In this document: piece after piece, positions 52,774 to 61,632 of the stretch
How the letters are laid out: every line of letters begins with the position of its first letter
Position numbering within the stretch: position 1 is the stretch's first letter
NCBI GenBank assembly: GCA_903847605.1
Contig: CAINED010000090.1
Coordinates: 35,502 to 99,501 of the forward strand
Length of the DNA stretch: 64,000 nucleotides
Direction of reading: 5' to 3'
Origin: an uncultured Hyphomicrobiales bacterium
GTDB lineage: Bacteria > Pseudomonadota > Alphaproteobacteria > Rhizobiales > Beijerinckiaceae
The notes under the pieces: model-generated
What the model was told of the DNA's origin: nothing
What the model saw: only the letters and a program-made list of their open reading frames with translations
Databases searched by the model: none
Program-made: the position numbers and the translations under genes

Positions 52774-53976
52774 TCACACGATGGCGGCGGCGGCGCGGAA
52801 TCCTTCGATCATGGAAGTTCGCATGAGCACTTCGCGCATGCGCTGCGGGTCGTCAGCCAGCGCGCGTAATTCGTCCTGCGCGCTCTTACGCTTCTCCTCG
52901 TCGCACTCCTCCAGCAACTTTTTGTTCTGGATCGTCATCGCCTGCAGGAAAGCATGGGCAACATGGCGCCTCTGCCGATCATAACGGTCGAGAACAGTCT
53001 GATCCGCGTCCCCGCGGATAACCTGACCAAGTTTCTCCGCAAGGTTGATCGCATCGTGAATGCCGAAATTCATGCCCATCCCGCCGAGCGGATTGTTCAC
53101 ATGCGCGGCATCCCCTGCGAGGAAAACTCGTCCCTTCCGATAAGCTGAAGCGACACGCTGATGAACTTGGTAAAGGTTGGTGTGAATAACTTCGTAGTTC
53201 GCATGAACGGGCAAAAATTTCACAAGGCGTTGTTCGGCTGCCGCGTAATCAAGCAACGACTCCTCGCTGTCTTGCACCGGAACGGGAAACACCACCCGCC
53301 ATATGCCGGGAGGTCCCTTTCCCGGCACCTTGAACAGAGCCGCCCATTCCTCAGGGTCCGACACGTAATTCGAGAATGTGTAGCCGTCGGGCTCGAAATC
53401 GTGCGTCGTCGTGATGACGAGAAAACGCTCCTCGTAGGTGAAGCCCTCAAAGCCGATATCCTGGGACTTGCGCACGATGGAGCGCCCGCCATCGGTCCCA
53501 ATCAGCCAGCTTCCCTTGGCACTGGAACAGTCTGCAAATACGACTTCGACACCGTCTACATCCTGCCGGGTGTCGATGACTTCCCTGCCCCACTCGACCG
53601 TGACGTTTGGATAACTCGAGAGTTTCTCAAGCAGCACGCGCGAGAGCTTGTGCTGTTCGCATTGCAGGCGATAGGGAAACCGCGTCACGTCCGCCAGCAG
53701 GCTCAGATCGTATTCGACGACGACGCCCCTGCGCCTGTCGCGCATTTGCCAGCGCGGCGCCACGATGCCAAGCTCGTGCAGCCGTTGCGTTACACCGGTG
53801 GCCTCGTAAAGTTCGAGCGTAGGCGGATGGAAGGTTGCTGCACGAGGATCTTCGAAAACATCCTCGTAGCGCTCGAACACTCGCACCGGTACGTCCTGTC
53901 GAGCCAGATAAAGCCCCGCCGTCAGTCCGACCGGCCCTGCACCGCAGACGAGGACGGGTGATTGTTGTCCGGCCAT
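52774..53976 (-). CDS. FAD-dependent aromatic monooxygenase-like protein
   Basis: 400-aa flavoprotein of the group A aromatic hydroxylase class. GxGxxG fold LVCGAGPVGLTAGLYLARQDVPVRVFER (9-36), and the FAD-ribityl motif GRVFLAGDAAHVNNPLGGMGMNFGIHDAINLAEKL near residue 290. The start ATG 53976 overlaps the racemase-like gene stop (TGATG). It is shorter than MhpA-type enzymes, lacking the C-terminal thioredoxin-like domain. Hydroxylation of a ring substrate is inferred from the family. Confidence 0.88.
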   Translation of the reverse strand: MAGQQSPVLVCGAGPVGLTAGLYLARQDVPVRVFERYEDVFEDPRAATFHPPTLELYEATGVTQRLHELGIVAPRWQMRDRRRGVVVEYDLSLLADVTRFPYRLQCEQHKLSRVLLEKLSSYPNVTVEWGREVIDTRQDVDGVEVVFADCSSAKGSWLIGTDGGRSIVRKSQDIGFEGFTYEERFLVITTTHDFEPDGYTFSNYVSDPEEWAALFKVPGKGPPGIWRVVFPVPVQDSEESLLDYAAAEQRLVKFLPVHANYEVIHTNLYQVHQRVASAYRKGRVFLAGDAAHVNNPLGGMGMNFGIHDAINLAEKLGQVIRGDADQTVLDRYDRQRRHVAHAFLQAMTIQNKKLLEECDEEKRKSAQDELRALADDPQRMREVLMRTSMIEGFRAAAAIV

Positions 53977-54725
53977 CAAAATTCTTCCAGGATGCGGCCA
54001 AATCCATAGATGCGGTCTTCGATGCCGCAACGGCGCAGGGCATCCCAATAGGTCACGGTATTGATGGCGAGAACCGGCTTCTTCAGCCAGAATTCGGCAT
54101 TCGCCGCCACGCGCACGCCGGACAAATTCGTGCCTACCTGCACAATCGCATCGACATCCGGACCATCGAGCTCTCTGAGCGTATTGCCGAGTTGTTCGGC
54201 GCTGACGCGGGCAATCGCGAGCGGGCTCTCGCATTTGAGGCCGATCAGTTTCGCAATCCTGAAACCGGCTTCCTCCATATACTCACGGACCGTCTCGTCG
54301 CCCTTGGGTTGATGCGGGGTGACGATGGAAATCGTGCGCGCGCCAAACGCCTTCAGGGCCGCAACCGTGGCCGGGGCGCCCATGGACACGCCAACGCCGG
54401 CGCGGTCTTCAAGGTCTTGCTGGAGCTTGTTGGATGCTGCAACGCCACCCTGAAACGCCTCAAGCGCCACGCCCATGATCATGTGATCGACCTTGGCCGA
54501 CATCACGAGATCCATGGCTCCGCCGATACCGTCGCGCATCAATTGCATGTGCTGTTCATAGGTCTGCACCGTTCCCAATCCGCGCTCCAGCGTCGGGATG
54601 CGCCCGATATGATTGGTCACGCCACGCGGCCGCAGATCGTCGCAATCGGGTTGCACGACCGTATTGGTCGAAGGAACCACGATCCCGATCTGCTTGCGAA
54701 ATCCCAATACGTCACCCTGCGCCAT
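53976..54725 (-). CDS. Asp/Glu racemase / maleate isomerase superfamily protein without catalytic Cys
   Basis: 249-aa protein of the superfamily of maleate cis-trans isomerases and arylmalonate decarboxylase. The substrate block PSTNTVVQPDCDDL (18-31) is typical. At the two positions where the family normally has catalytic Cys, it reads MGVALEAF (84-91) and IVQVGTNLSG (194-203), so Gly or other residues replace both. The remaining Cys are elsewhere (28, 165, 233). Function is therefore uncertain: it may be a decarboxylase, a lyase or a binding variant. Upstream gene is the SDR. Confidence 0.82.
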   Translation of the reverse strand: MAQGDVLGFRKQIGIVVPSTNTVVQPDCDDLRPRGVTNHIGRIPTLERGLGTVQTYEQHMQLMRDGIGGAMDLVMSAKVDHMIMGVALEAFQGGVAASNKLQQDLEDRAGVGVSMGAPATVAALKAFGARTISIVTPHQPKGDETVREYMEEAGFRIAKLIGLKCESPLAIARVSAEQLGNTLRELDGPDVDAIVQVGTNLSGVRVAANAEFWLKKPVLAINTVTYWDALRRCGIEDRIYGFGRILEEF

Positions 54726-54810
54726 GATTTCTATCCTCTTGCTGTTCGCTCAGGTTGCGGGCGATAGGTCGAAAGCGGCCCCTTGCCACGTCGATAGACG
54801 AGCGACATCT

Positions 54811-55584
54811 TCAACCCCGGAACGCCGAACCGCCATCGACATCGAGCGTGGCGCCGCTGACATAGCCGCAGGCGGGTGACGCGAGAAATGCCGCCGCACG
54901 CGCAATTTCGCCAGGGTCCGCAAGCCGGTTGAGCGGCAGCCCGGAGAGCATATCCTCCCAGCGGCTTTCGTCGCCATGGGCAACCCTCGCCCTTTCCTTC
55001 GAGAGCGATATAATTCTGTCGGTCTTTGTCGCCGAAGGGTTGATGCCGAAGACGCGCACGCCCCAGTCGCCAGACTTGCCGCCTATGGCTCCCGTAAAGG
55101 CCATCAGCGCAGCATTCCCGGTCGCGCCGCATACATAGTCATAGCGCGGGCTGCGTCCGCCACCGCCGATGATGTTGACGATCACGCCACTGCCGCGCGC
55201 CTTCATCATGCCGAGATAGAGTTGCGTCAGATGGATGTAGCCCTGGACCTTGAGACTCCAGGCGGCATTCCATGTCTCCATGCTCAGGTCGAGAAGCCCA
55301 CCGCCAGGGATCGCGCCGGCATTGTTGACGAGAATATCGGCATCGCCGAATTCGCTAAAAAGTCTTTCACGATCGCCGGCTTGTCCGAGATCGCCTGCGA
55401 AACCACTTAGAGAAACATTCACGCCCTTGCCGAGTTCGGCCACGGCAGCCGCGACGGAAGCGCTTTCGCGGCCGGTCACAACGATATCGCAGCCCTCTGC
55501 CGCGAATGTCTGGGCGCAGGCCCGGCCTATGCCGCGCGTCCCGCCCGTAATAAGTACCTTCTTCGATCGAAGCCCCAGATCCAT
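54811..55584 (-). CDS. Short-chain dehydrogenase/reductase with unusual active site
   Basis: 257-aa SDR. Nucleotide-binding TGGTRGIG (13-20), NNAG (87-90), and a C-terminal DVDGG motif. Where classical SDRs have Ser-Tyr-x-x-x-Lys, this protein reads IGGGGRSPRYDYVCGATGNAALMAF (139-163), so the Tyr is kept but the Lys is replaced (Ala154 or Asn157 by alignment). It may be a divergent subfamily. Role in the pathway would be oxidation or reduction of a hydroxy or keto intermediate. Confidence 0.85.
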   Translation of the reverse strand: MDLGLRSKKVLITGGTRGIGRACAQTFAAEGCDIVVTGRESASVAAAVAELGKGVNVSLSGFAGDLGQAGDRERLFSEFGDADILVNNAGAIPGGGLLDLSMETWNAAWSLKVQGYIHLTQLYLGMMKARGSGVIVNIIGGGGRSPRYDYVCGATGNAALMAFTGAIGGKSGDWGVRVFGINPSATKTDRIISLSKERARVAHGDESRWEDMLSGLPLNRLADPGEIARAAAFLASPACGYVSGATLDVDGGSAFRG

Positions 55585-55587
55585 GTT

Positions 55588-56466
55588 TCAGCTCCCCGGC
55601 TGTTCGTTCTGCATATACCAGTCGCAGATCTCCGACCCCGTTGCGAAAACGACGTCGTGCGATGCCAGCAGCAGATCAAGTATGCGCTCCAGCTCATGCA
55701 ACCGGTGCGGCACGGAAATCAGGTGCGGATGCAGCCCAATCGCGAGCACGCGCGGCTGCTCGCGCGCTTCCCGCTCGAACAGGCGCAAGGTGAATTCAAG
55801 CCTGCGCGCCATCTCGCCGGTCGCATGACGCTCCACCGCGTAGATAATGGAGTCGTTCACCTCGATATTGTAGGGCATGGCGACCAGCGGGCCGCGCGCC
55901 GTCGTCATCCAAGAGGGAATATCATCGATGACCCAATCGCAAACGTAATCGATGCCGTTGGCTTTGAGCAGCTCCGGCGTGTCGACGGTTTCGCGCAGGC
56001 CAGGCGACAACCAGCCCCTCGGCTTCTTGCCCGTAAAGGCAGAAATCTTGTCCAATGCCAGTTTGATCGTGGCTTCTTCACCGCCGTCGACGTGGTTCAT
56101 GGCTTTCTGATGCACGCCATGGCCGATGAATTCCCAGCCCGCATCGCGCATCGCCGCGGCGGCCTCGGGATAAGCGTCGATCACACCTGCGTTGAAACTC
56201 GTCGAAGCCGGCAAGCCGCGCTGGGTAAAAAGGGAGAGAATGCGCGGCATGCCCGCGCGCATGCCGTAATCGGCCCATGAGAAATTGGGCACGTCCGGCA
56301 CAGTCTCGCGTCCGTGCGGCGGCGTGATGATCGTCCGTGGCATCGGTTGGTCGAACTGCCAATGCTCCACGTTCACGACCAGATGTACGATGATGCGCTT
56401 GCCTTTCATCGCCGGCAATTTGGGACGCGACGAACTCAGCCTGTAGGGAACGCGGGGATTTGCCAT
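55588..56466 (-). CDS. Polysaccharide deacetylase/PuuE-like hydrolase (CE4 fold)
   Basis: 292-aa enzyme of the carbohydrate esterase 4 fold. Details fit the PuuE-type branch, which includes allantoinase and cyclic-imide hydrolases: VVNVEHWQFDQPMPRTI (31-45), YGMRAGMPRILSLFTQRGLPASTSFNAG (67-94), EFIGHGVHQKAMNH (112-125) with probable metal His, SPGLRET and GLHPHLIS (244-251). No signal peptide, so cytosolic, unlike a cell-wall deacetylase. Its stop lies 3 bp before the SDR start region. Hydrolysis of a C-N bond in a ring is an inference. Confidence 0.75.
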   Translation of the reverse strand: MANPRVPYRLSSSRPKLPAMKGKRIIVHLVVNVEHWQFDQPMPRTIITPPHGRETVPDVPNFSWADYGMRAGMPRILSLFTQRGLPASTSFNAGVIDAYPEAAAAMRDAGWEFIGHGVHQKAMNHVDGGEEATIKLALDKISAFTGKKPRGWLSPGLRETVDTPELLKANGIDYVCDWVIDDIPSWMTTARGPLVAMPYNIEVNDSIIYAVERHATGEMARRLEFTLRLFEREAREQPRVLAIGLHPHLISVPHRLHELERILDLLLASHDVVFATGSEICDWYMQNEQPGS

Positions 56467-56477
56467 CGAATGCTCCG

Positions 56478-57242
56478 CTAGTGTTCGGCCAGATGGCTGC
56501 GCAATTCCTTCATGATGCGCGCCTTGAACTGGATAAATTCCGGCGACGTCAGATCGTCGATCGAACGCGGCCGGCGCAGCGTAATCGGTATGTTCTCGAC
56601 GATGCGGCCCGGCCGCGCCGACATGACGCAAACCCTGTCCGCCAGCAGGATTGCCTCGTCGATGTCATGGGTGACAAAGAGCACCGTCGTGCGCAACCGT
56701 TGCCAGACATCGAGAAGAAGCTGCTGCATGTTGAGCCGCGTTTGCGCATCGAGGGCGCCGAAGGGCTCATCCATGAGCAGCGCTCGCGGCTGCATCACCA
56801 GCACGCGCGCAATCCCGACCCGTTGACGCATGCCGCCGGACAGTTGCGCAGGCAGTGCATCGTGAAACCCGTCCAGCCCCACCAGAGTCAAGATTTCACG
56901 TGCGCGCGCTTCATAGTCTTCGCGCGGTTTCTTCTGCACCTTGGGCCCGAAAACGACGTTGTTCCATACGGTCAACCACGGCAGGAGACCGGCTTCCTGA
57001 AATACGACGCCGCGGTCAGGACCGGGCTTCGAAACTGGAAAACCTTCGAATGCGATGTCGCCGCCACTGGTATTTTCAAATCCGGCCAGAAGATTGAGCA
57101 GTGTCGATTTTCCGCAACCCGATGGGCCAAGAAGCGCGACAAATTCACCTTCGTCAATTTTCAGGTCCACATTCTCAAGGGCGCGCACAATGGACTTGCC
57201 CGGATAATATTTGCTGACGCGTTGAAAGCTGATCGAACCCAT
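56478..57242 (-). CDS. ABC transporter ATP-binding protein (SsuB/TauB type)
   Basis: 254-aa ATPase of the nitrate/sulfonate/taurine importer class. Walker A LLGPSGCGKST, signature QLSGGMRQRVGIARVLV, Walker B ALLMDEPFGALDAQTR, H-loop LFVTHDIDEAI. ATG 57242 chosen for the usual N-terminus. Works with the permease and binding protein upstream. Confidence 0.95.
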   Translation of the reverse strand: MGSISFQRVSKYYPGKSIVRALENVDLKIDEGEFVALLGPSGCGKSTLLNLLAGFENTSGGDIAFEGFPVSKPGPDRGVVFQEAGLLPWLTVWNNVVFGPKVQKKPREDYEARAREILTLVGLDGFHDALPAQLSGGMRQRVGIARVLVMQPRALLMDEPFGALDAQTRLNMQQLLLDVWQRLRTTVLFVTHDIDEAILLADRVCVMSARPGRIVENIPITLRRPRSIDDLTSPEFIQFKARIMKELRSHLAEH

Positions 57243-57250
57243 GGCCAGCC

Positions 57251-58120
57251 TCAACCGTTGAAGGACTGGATACGGCGCCAGCGCAGCGCCCATGTTTCAA
57301 GCAACACGATCAAACGGTCGGACAGGTAGCCCAGCAATCCGATCGAGACCATGTCGGCAATGACGATATCCATGCGGCCGACATAATACGCGTCCCACAT
57401 CACGTAGCCGAGCCCGGATTTGACGGCGACCATTTCCGAAACGATCACTGCCGTCCAGGCGATACCCAGACCCAGGCGTAGCCCCGTGAATATGGATGGC
57501 AGCGCCGCAGGCAAGACCACACGCAGCAGAACGTCGAGCCTCGATGCGCCCATCATCTGCGCAGCCCGAATCCAAGTCTTCTCGACGTCTCGCGCCCCTT
57601 GCGTCGTGTTGATGACAATCGGGTAGAAGGCTCCGAGCATGATGAGAAAGACCGCGCCAAAATCCCGTATGCCGAAAATCGCAAGCGTAATCGGCAGCCA
57701 CGCGGTAATCGGGATCGGCCGCAGAAGCTGTATCGTCGGATCGACAGAAGCCGCAGCCACACGCGACCATCCAACGAGGATGCCAAGCGGCACTCCGACG
57801 AGAATTGCCAGGCCAAATCCTTTGGCGACACGGATGGTCGAGAAGATCACCGTATCGAACCATGTGCCGAGATAGGGATTGAGGCCCGGCGACGGATTCG
57901 CAAATGCCCAGGCCCACCAGGCATGGAATGCGCGTTCCGGTGTTGGCAACGCCCCACCGAAAAGCGTGCCGTTGCGCCCGCTCAATTGCCAGACTGCAAG
58001 CAAGAGTAGCGGAAGCACAATGCCAAGCAACAATCGCCTGCGGCGTGCGGAGCGCGCGCGCCGCTCTGCCGAGGCAAGCGCCTCGACAATATCGGCGGGC
58101 ACGCTGGCGCCCTGTTGCAT
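57251..58120 (-). CDS. ABC transporter permease (SsuC type)
   Basis: 289-aa inner-membrane permease with about six TM segments and a charged N-terminal tail. The EAA loop with the coupling helix is AAQMMGASRLDVLLRVVLPAALPSIFTGLRLGLGIAWTA. ATG 58120 chosen; GTG 58132 would add four residues. Cytosolic loops fit the SsuB/TauB ATPase. Confidence 0.93.
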   Translation of the reverse strand: MQQGASVPADIVEALASAERRARSARRRRLLLGIVLPLLLLAVWQLSGRNGTLFGGALPTPERAFHAWWAWAFANPSPGLNPYLGTWFDTVIFSTIRVAKGFGLAILVGVPLGILVGWSRVAAASVDPTIQLLRPIPITAWLPITLAIFGIRDFGAVFLIMLGAFYPIVINTTQGARDVEKTWIRAAQMMGASRLDVLLRVVLPAALPSIFTGLRLGLGIAWTAVIVSEMVAVKSGLGYVMWDAYYVGRMDIVIADMVSIGLLGYLSDRLIVLLETWALRWRRIQSFNG

Positions 58121-58154
58121 GACAAGTGTCACTGAGTTGCCCGGTTCAAATAAA

Positions 58155-59126
58155 TCAGCCGCCCATGGCCGTCTTCACGAGATCGCCATCCCAGTATTTT
58201 TCAATCTCGCCGGACACGTCCTTCTGGATGACGCCGAGTTCGTTAAACGCCTTGGCCTGACGCCGGATCTGTTCGGGAGTGACCACCGGTCCGAGCGTGA
58301 TGACGTCGGCAATTCGCGCTGCCAATGCGGCATCGAGGCCGGTCAGTTTCGCAATCGCCTGCGCGAATTCGGCTTTCGACGCCGAAAGCTCCTTCATCTT
58401 CTTGACATAGGCGTTGACGAATTTCTGAACCGCGTCGCGCTTTCCAGTGGTCGCCGCTCTTGTCGCCATGAGCATGCCGAGTTCGGCGCCAACGGATTGC
58501 GACTTGCTGTAATCGAGGTTCTTCGCAAACTCGCCAAAGCCCTGCATGACCGCAGTCGACTCGAAGGGCTCCCATGTAATGATTGCGTCGACTTCGCCGC
58601 GCTGCAGCGCTTGCGTGAAGTTCGAGCCGGCGCCCTGAATGTTGACGGCCGTGAAGCTGTTATAGGGTATCTTGTTCTCGATCAGCGTCGCTGCAAACTG
58701 GAACCAGACCGCCGAACCCGGCGCTATCGCGATCTTCTTGCCCTTGATGTCTTCCCATGAGTTGAGCGTCATGCCCTTTTTCACAACGGGATATTTCGGC
58801 GAAGCCCCGACACCCATGATGCCGACAACCCCGGTCGAACCGTTCGCCAGCGCTATTGCGAGGTCCGCCGCGCCCACGGATGCGACATCAAGCGAACCCG
58901 ACAGAAGCGCCGTACGCGCATCTGCATAGCGAACGAACTCGACCAATTCGAGATCGACGCCCTGCTTTTTGAGTTCGTCGGCGACAAGAATCATCGGCGC
59001 GAGATGCGCGACTTTCTGATAGCCCACGGTCAGTTTTGCGTTCTGCGCTGTCGCTGGAAAGGCGAAGGCCGTCGCCGCCAACAGGCCTGCGGCGGCAAGA
59101 CTCTTGAGAACCTGTCTTCTGAACAT
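58155..59126 (-). CDS. ABC transporter substrate-binding protein (SsuA/NMT1 type)
   Basis: 323-aa periplasmic protein with a signal peptide ending TAQ (about residue 28). TVGYQKVAHLAPMILVADELKKQGVDLELVEF, the conserved LDVASVGAADLAIAL and EVDAIITWEPFES match the sulfonate/pyrimidine-precursor/nitrate class. The ligand is unknown; the genes around it suggest an organic N- or carboxyl-containing compound. Confidence 0.93.
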   Translation of the reverse strand: MFRRQVLKSLAAAGLLAATAFAFPATAQNAKLTVGYQKVAHLAPMILVADELKKQGVDLELVEFVRYADARTALLSGSLDVASVGAADLAIALANGSTGVVGIMGVGASPKYPVVKKGMTLNSWEDIKGKKIAIAPGSAVWFQFAATLIENKIPYNSFTAVNIQGAGSNFTQALQRGEVDAIITWEPFESTAVMQGFGEFAKNLDYSKSQSVGAELGMLMATRAATTGKRDAVQKFVNAYVKKMKELSASKAEFAQAIAKLTGLDAALAARIADVITLGPVVTPEQIRRQAKAFNELGVIQKDVSGEIEKYWDGDLVKTAMGG

Positions 59127-59183
59127 GTGGACCTCCTTTGTTAAACCCGTGCAGCTAAGTCGTCAGATATTGGACGAGGCCTT

Positions 59184-60374
59184 TCAGATGGCCTTGGCAG
59201 TGCGGAGCGCCGCAATTTCCGTCTCGTTGAACCCGGCCTCGGCCAAAACCTCGTCGTTGTGCTCTCCCGGTTCGGGAACCGCGCGGACAATTGCCGAGGG
59301 CGTGCGGGACAATGCCACTGCCTGCCCAACGAGTTGAATGTCTCCGCGCGCATGATGATGCACTTTCCGCGCCACGCCTAGCGCCTTCACCTGGGGATCG
59401 GCGAAGACTTCGTCCATCTTGTAGATAGGGCCGGCCGGCACGCCGTGTGCTTCAAGTTGCTCGAGCCATTGTGCAGACGTCTTCTGCGCAAATATGCCCC
59501 CAAGCAAATCGGCGAGTTTCGGCCGGTTCTTGAAACGCAGGTCCCGGTCGGCAAAATCCGCATGAACTGCCAGGCCGGGCATATCCAGCGCCCCGCAAAA
59601 TGCTTTCCATTGTCCCTCGCCACCCACGCCAATGTTGATGTAACCGTCAGCCGTCTTCATGACGCCCATAGGCGTCGAGTAAGGATGATCGTTGCCCGCC
59701 TGCTCCGGCACCTTTCCATCCACAAGGTAGCGCGCCGCCTGGAAATCGCACATGGCGATCATCGCTTCGAGCAGCGACGTATGAACCCATTGTCCCTCGC
59801 CGGATTGTTCGCGTTCGCGCAAGGCTACGAGGATGCCAATGGCTGCGTAGAGACCAGCTGACGAGTCGGCGACGGCAATGCCGGCCCGCACGGGGCCCTG
59901 TCCGGGCATGCCGGTGAGCCACATCAGCCCGCCCATGCCCTGCGCGATCTGGTCGAAACCGGCGCGCGTGCGATATGGGCCATGCTGACCGAAACCGGCA
60001 ATCGACGCGAGTATGATCCGCGGATTCACTGCGCGCAGATTGTCATAATCGATGCCAAGCCTGTCCTTGACATCGGGCCGGTAATTCTCGACCACGACAT
60101 CCGCCGACTTCACAAGCCGCATGAAGGCGTCGCGGCCCTCCGGCTTCTTCAGATTCAGCGTAAGAGATCGCTTGTTGCGATGCAGGTTCTGCATGTCATA
60201 GCCATGACGTGCGCCCGACATGTCTTCGTTCGGATCGACACCAGGCGGCGCTTCGACCTTGATGACATCGGCTCCGAAATCCGCGAAGACGCGGCAGCAT
60301 GTCGGCCCTGCGCGTACGCGCGTCAGATCGAGGATGCGCAACCCCTTCAAAGCTTGAGACGGCAGTGCTTCCAT
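59184..60374 (-). CDS. Class III (CaiB/BaiF) CoA-transferase
   Basis: 396-aa CoA-transferase that activates a carboxylic acid by exchanging CoA with another acyl-CoA. Motifs: LKGLRILDLTRVRAGPTCCRVFADFGADVIKVEAP at the N-terminus, HRNKRSLTLNLK, and the catalytic Asp in AVADSSAGLYAA (about residue 170). Its ATG overlaps the amidase stop (TGATG). Confidence 0.95.
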   Translation of the reverse strand: MEALPSQALKGLRILDLTRVRAGPTCCRVFADFGADVIKVEAPPGVDPNEDMSGARHGYDMQNLHRNKRSLTLNLKKPEGRDAFMRLVKSADVVVENYRPDVKDRLGIDYDNLRAVNPRIILASIAGFGQHGPYRTRAGFDQIAQGMGGLMWLTGMPGQGPVRAGIAVADSSAGLYAAIGILVALREREQSGEGQWVHTSLLEAMIAMCDFQAARYLVDGKVPEQAGNDHPYSTPMGVMKTADGYINIGVGGEGQWKAFCGALDMPGLAVHADFADRDLRFKNRPKLADLLGGIFAQKTSAQWLEQLEAHGVPAGPIYKMDEVFADPQVKALGVARKVHHHARGDIQLVGQAVALSRTPSAIVRAVPEPGEHNDEVLAEAGFNETEIAALRTAKAI

Positions 60375-61624
60375 CAAAGTGGTCTCCACCCGGAACGCTC
60401 CTGCAAGGCCATCACGGCATCCAGTAGAGCAAAGTCGTAACCGCGCCGCCCTACGAGCTGCAAGCCGACGGGCATTCCATTTGAATCGCGGCCTGTCGGA
60501 AATGCGACGGCCGGATAGCCCATAGCATTCACGAAACGCGTAAACGCAGACAGGGCGTAGAGCCGCTGCGCAGAAAACGCGGGAGATATCGGATCGCATT
60601 CCTCGACCCGTGGCGTCTCGATTGGCATCACAGGGAGAAGCACCGCATCGACCTTGCCGAATATCTCGGTCTCGAATGCTTTTTCGAACTCGTGCAAACG
60701 GTCGACGGCTGCATTTATCTCCACACGTCCCAGTGAAAGGCCCTTGCGCAATCGTTTCAGGAACGTCGCATCGATTGCACCGGTCTCATTGCAATCGCCA
60801 TGCGCAGCCGCTGCTTCACCCTGTAGAACGACAAAAAACGGCTCGTCACAGGATTCGATCAAATCCAGAATTTCAACGGCTTCGATGCTCTTGCCGCAAT
60901 TACTTAATGCGCTCGCGCCTTTGTGACAGGCCGCGGCGATCGAAGGCGCAGTCTTCTGCAGAACATCGCGCGCCATACCCACCCGCACTATTTCTGCGGC
61001 ACGGCTGACACCTGTCATTGCCGCGCGCGCGAAGGGCTCGATCGTAGCCGCTGACTTCGCGAGAAAACCAATGGTATCAAGAGATGACGCAAGTGGCATC
61101 ACGCCCTCCAGCGGTATTGCGCCATAAGTCGTCTTGAGCGACGTGATACCGCAACAATGGGCGGGAATTCGAACGGAGCCACCTGTATCCGAACCCGCGG
61201 CTATATCGACAAGACCTGCGGCAACAGCCACGGCCGATCCCGACGAAGACCCGCCGCAGATGCGGGCAGGATCAATCGGATTCAGGGGATGTTTGTCTTT
61301 CGGGATCGCGCCCGACGGCTCGTAGGCCAGTGGAGTCATCGCGGTCATTCCGGCAATCCGGGCGCCGGCCTCTTTCAACGACGATACGAACGGACAATCC
61401 ACATCGGCAGGCGCGCCCGCCCGCCCTATGCCCCATCCCGCCGTCCGCCCCGCGATGTCAAACATATCCTTGAGCGCGATCGGAATGCGCGTCAGTGGTC
61501 CCTCGCTCTCGCCCAGCAAGGGCGAAAATCGCTCGACGAAGGCATGCCAATTATCTGCCGGGGGATCGAATACCGATGCGACGCGGTCTGCTGTGTCAGG
61601 TGCAGAATTGGGCGCGCCGCTCAT
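60374..61624 (-). CDS. Amidase-signature amidohydrolase
   Basis: 416-aa amidase. Catalytic triad visible: Lys52 in IALKDMFDIAG, the cis-Ser region CGGSSSGSAVAVAAG (123-137), and the nucleophile Ser150 in SDTGGSVRIPAHCCG. ATG 61624 chosen; a TTG at 61636 overlaps the dehydrogenase stop. Hydrolyses an amide, probably of the pathway substrate, to give a carboxylate. Confidence 0.94.
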   Translation of the reverse strand: MSGAPNSAPDTADRVASVFDPPADNWHAFVERFSPLLGESEGPLTRIPIALKDMFDIAGRTAGWGIGRAGAPADVDCPFVSSLKEAGARIAGMTAMTPLAYEPSGAIPKDKHPLNPIDPARICGGSSSGSAVAVAAGLVDIAAGSDTGGSVRIPAHCCGITSLKTTYGAIPLEGVMPLASSLDTIGFLAKSAATIEPFARAAMTGVSRAAEIVRVGMARDVLQKTAPSIAAACHKGASALSNCGKSIEAVEILDLIESCDEPFFVVLQGEAAAAHGDCNETGAIDATFLKRLRKGLSLGRVEINAAVDRLHEFEKAFETEIFGKVDAVLLPVMPIETPRVEECDPISPAFSAQRLYALSAFTRFVNAMGYPAVAFPTGRDSNGMPVGLQLVGRRGYDFALLDAVMALQERSGWRPL

Positions 61625-61632
61625 CGCATGCC

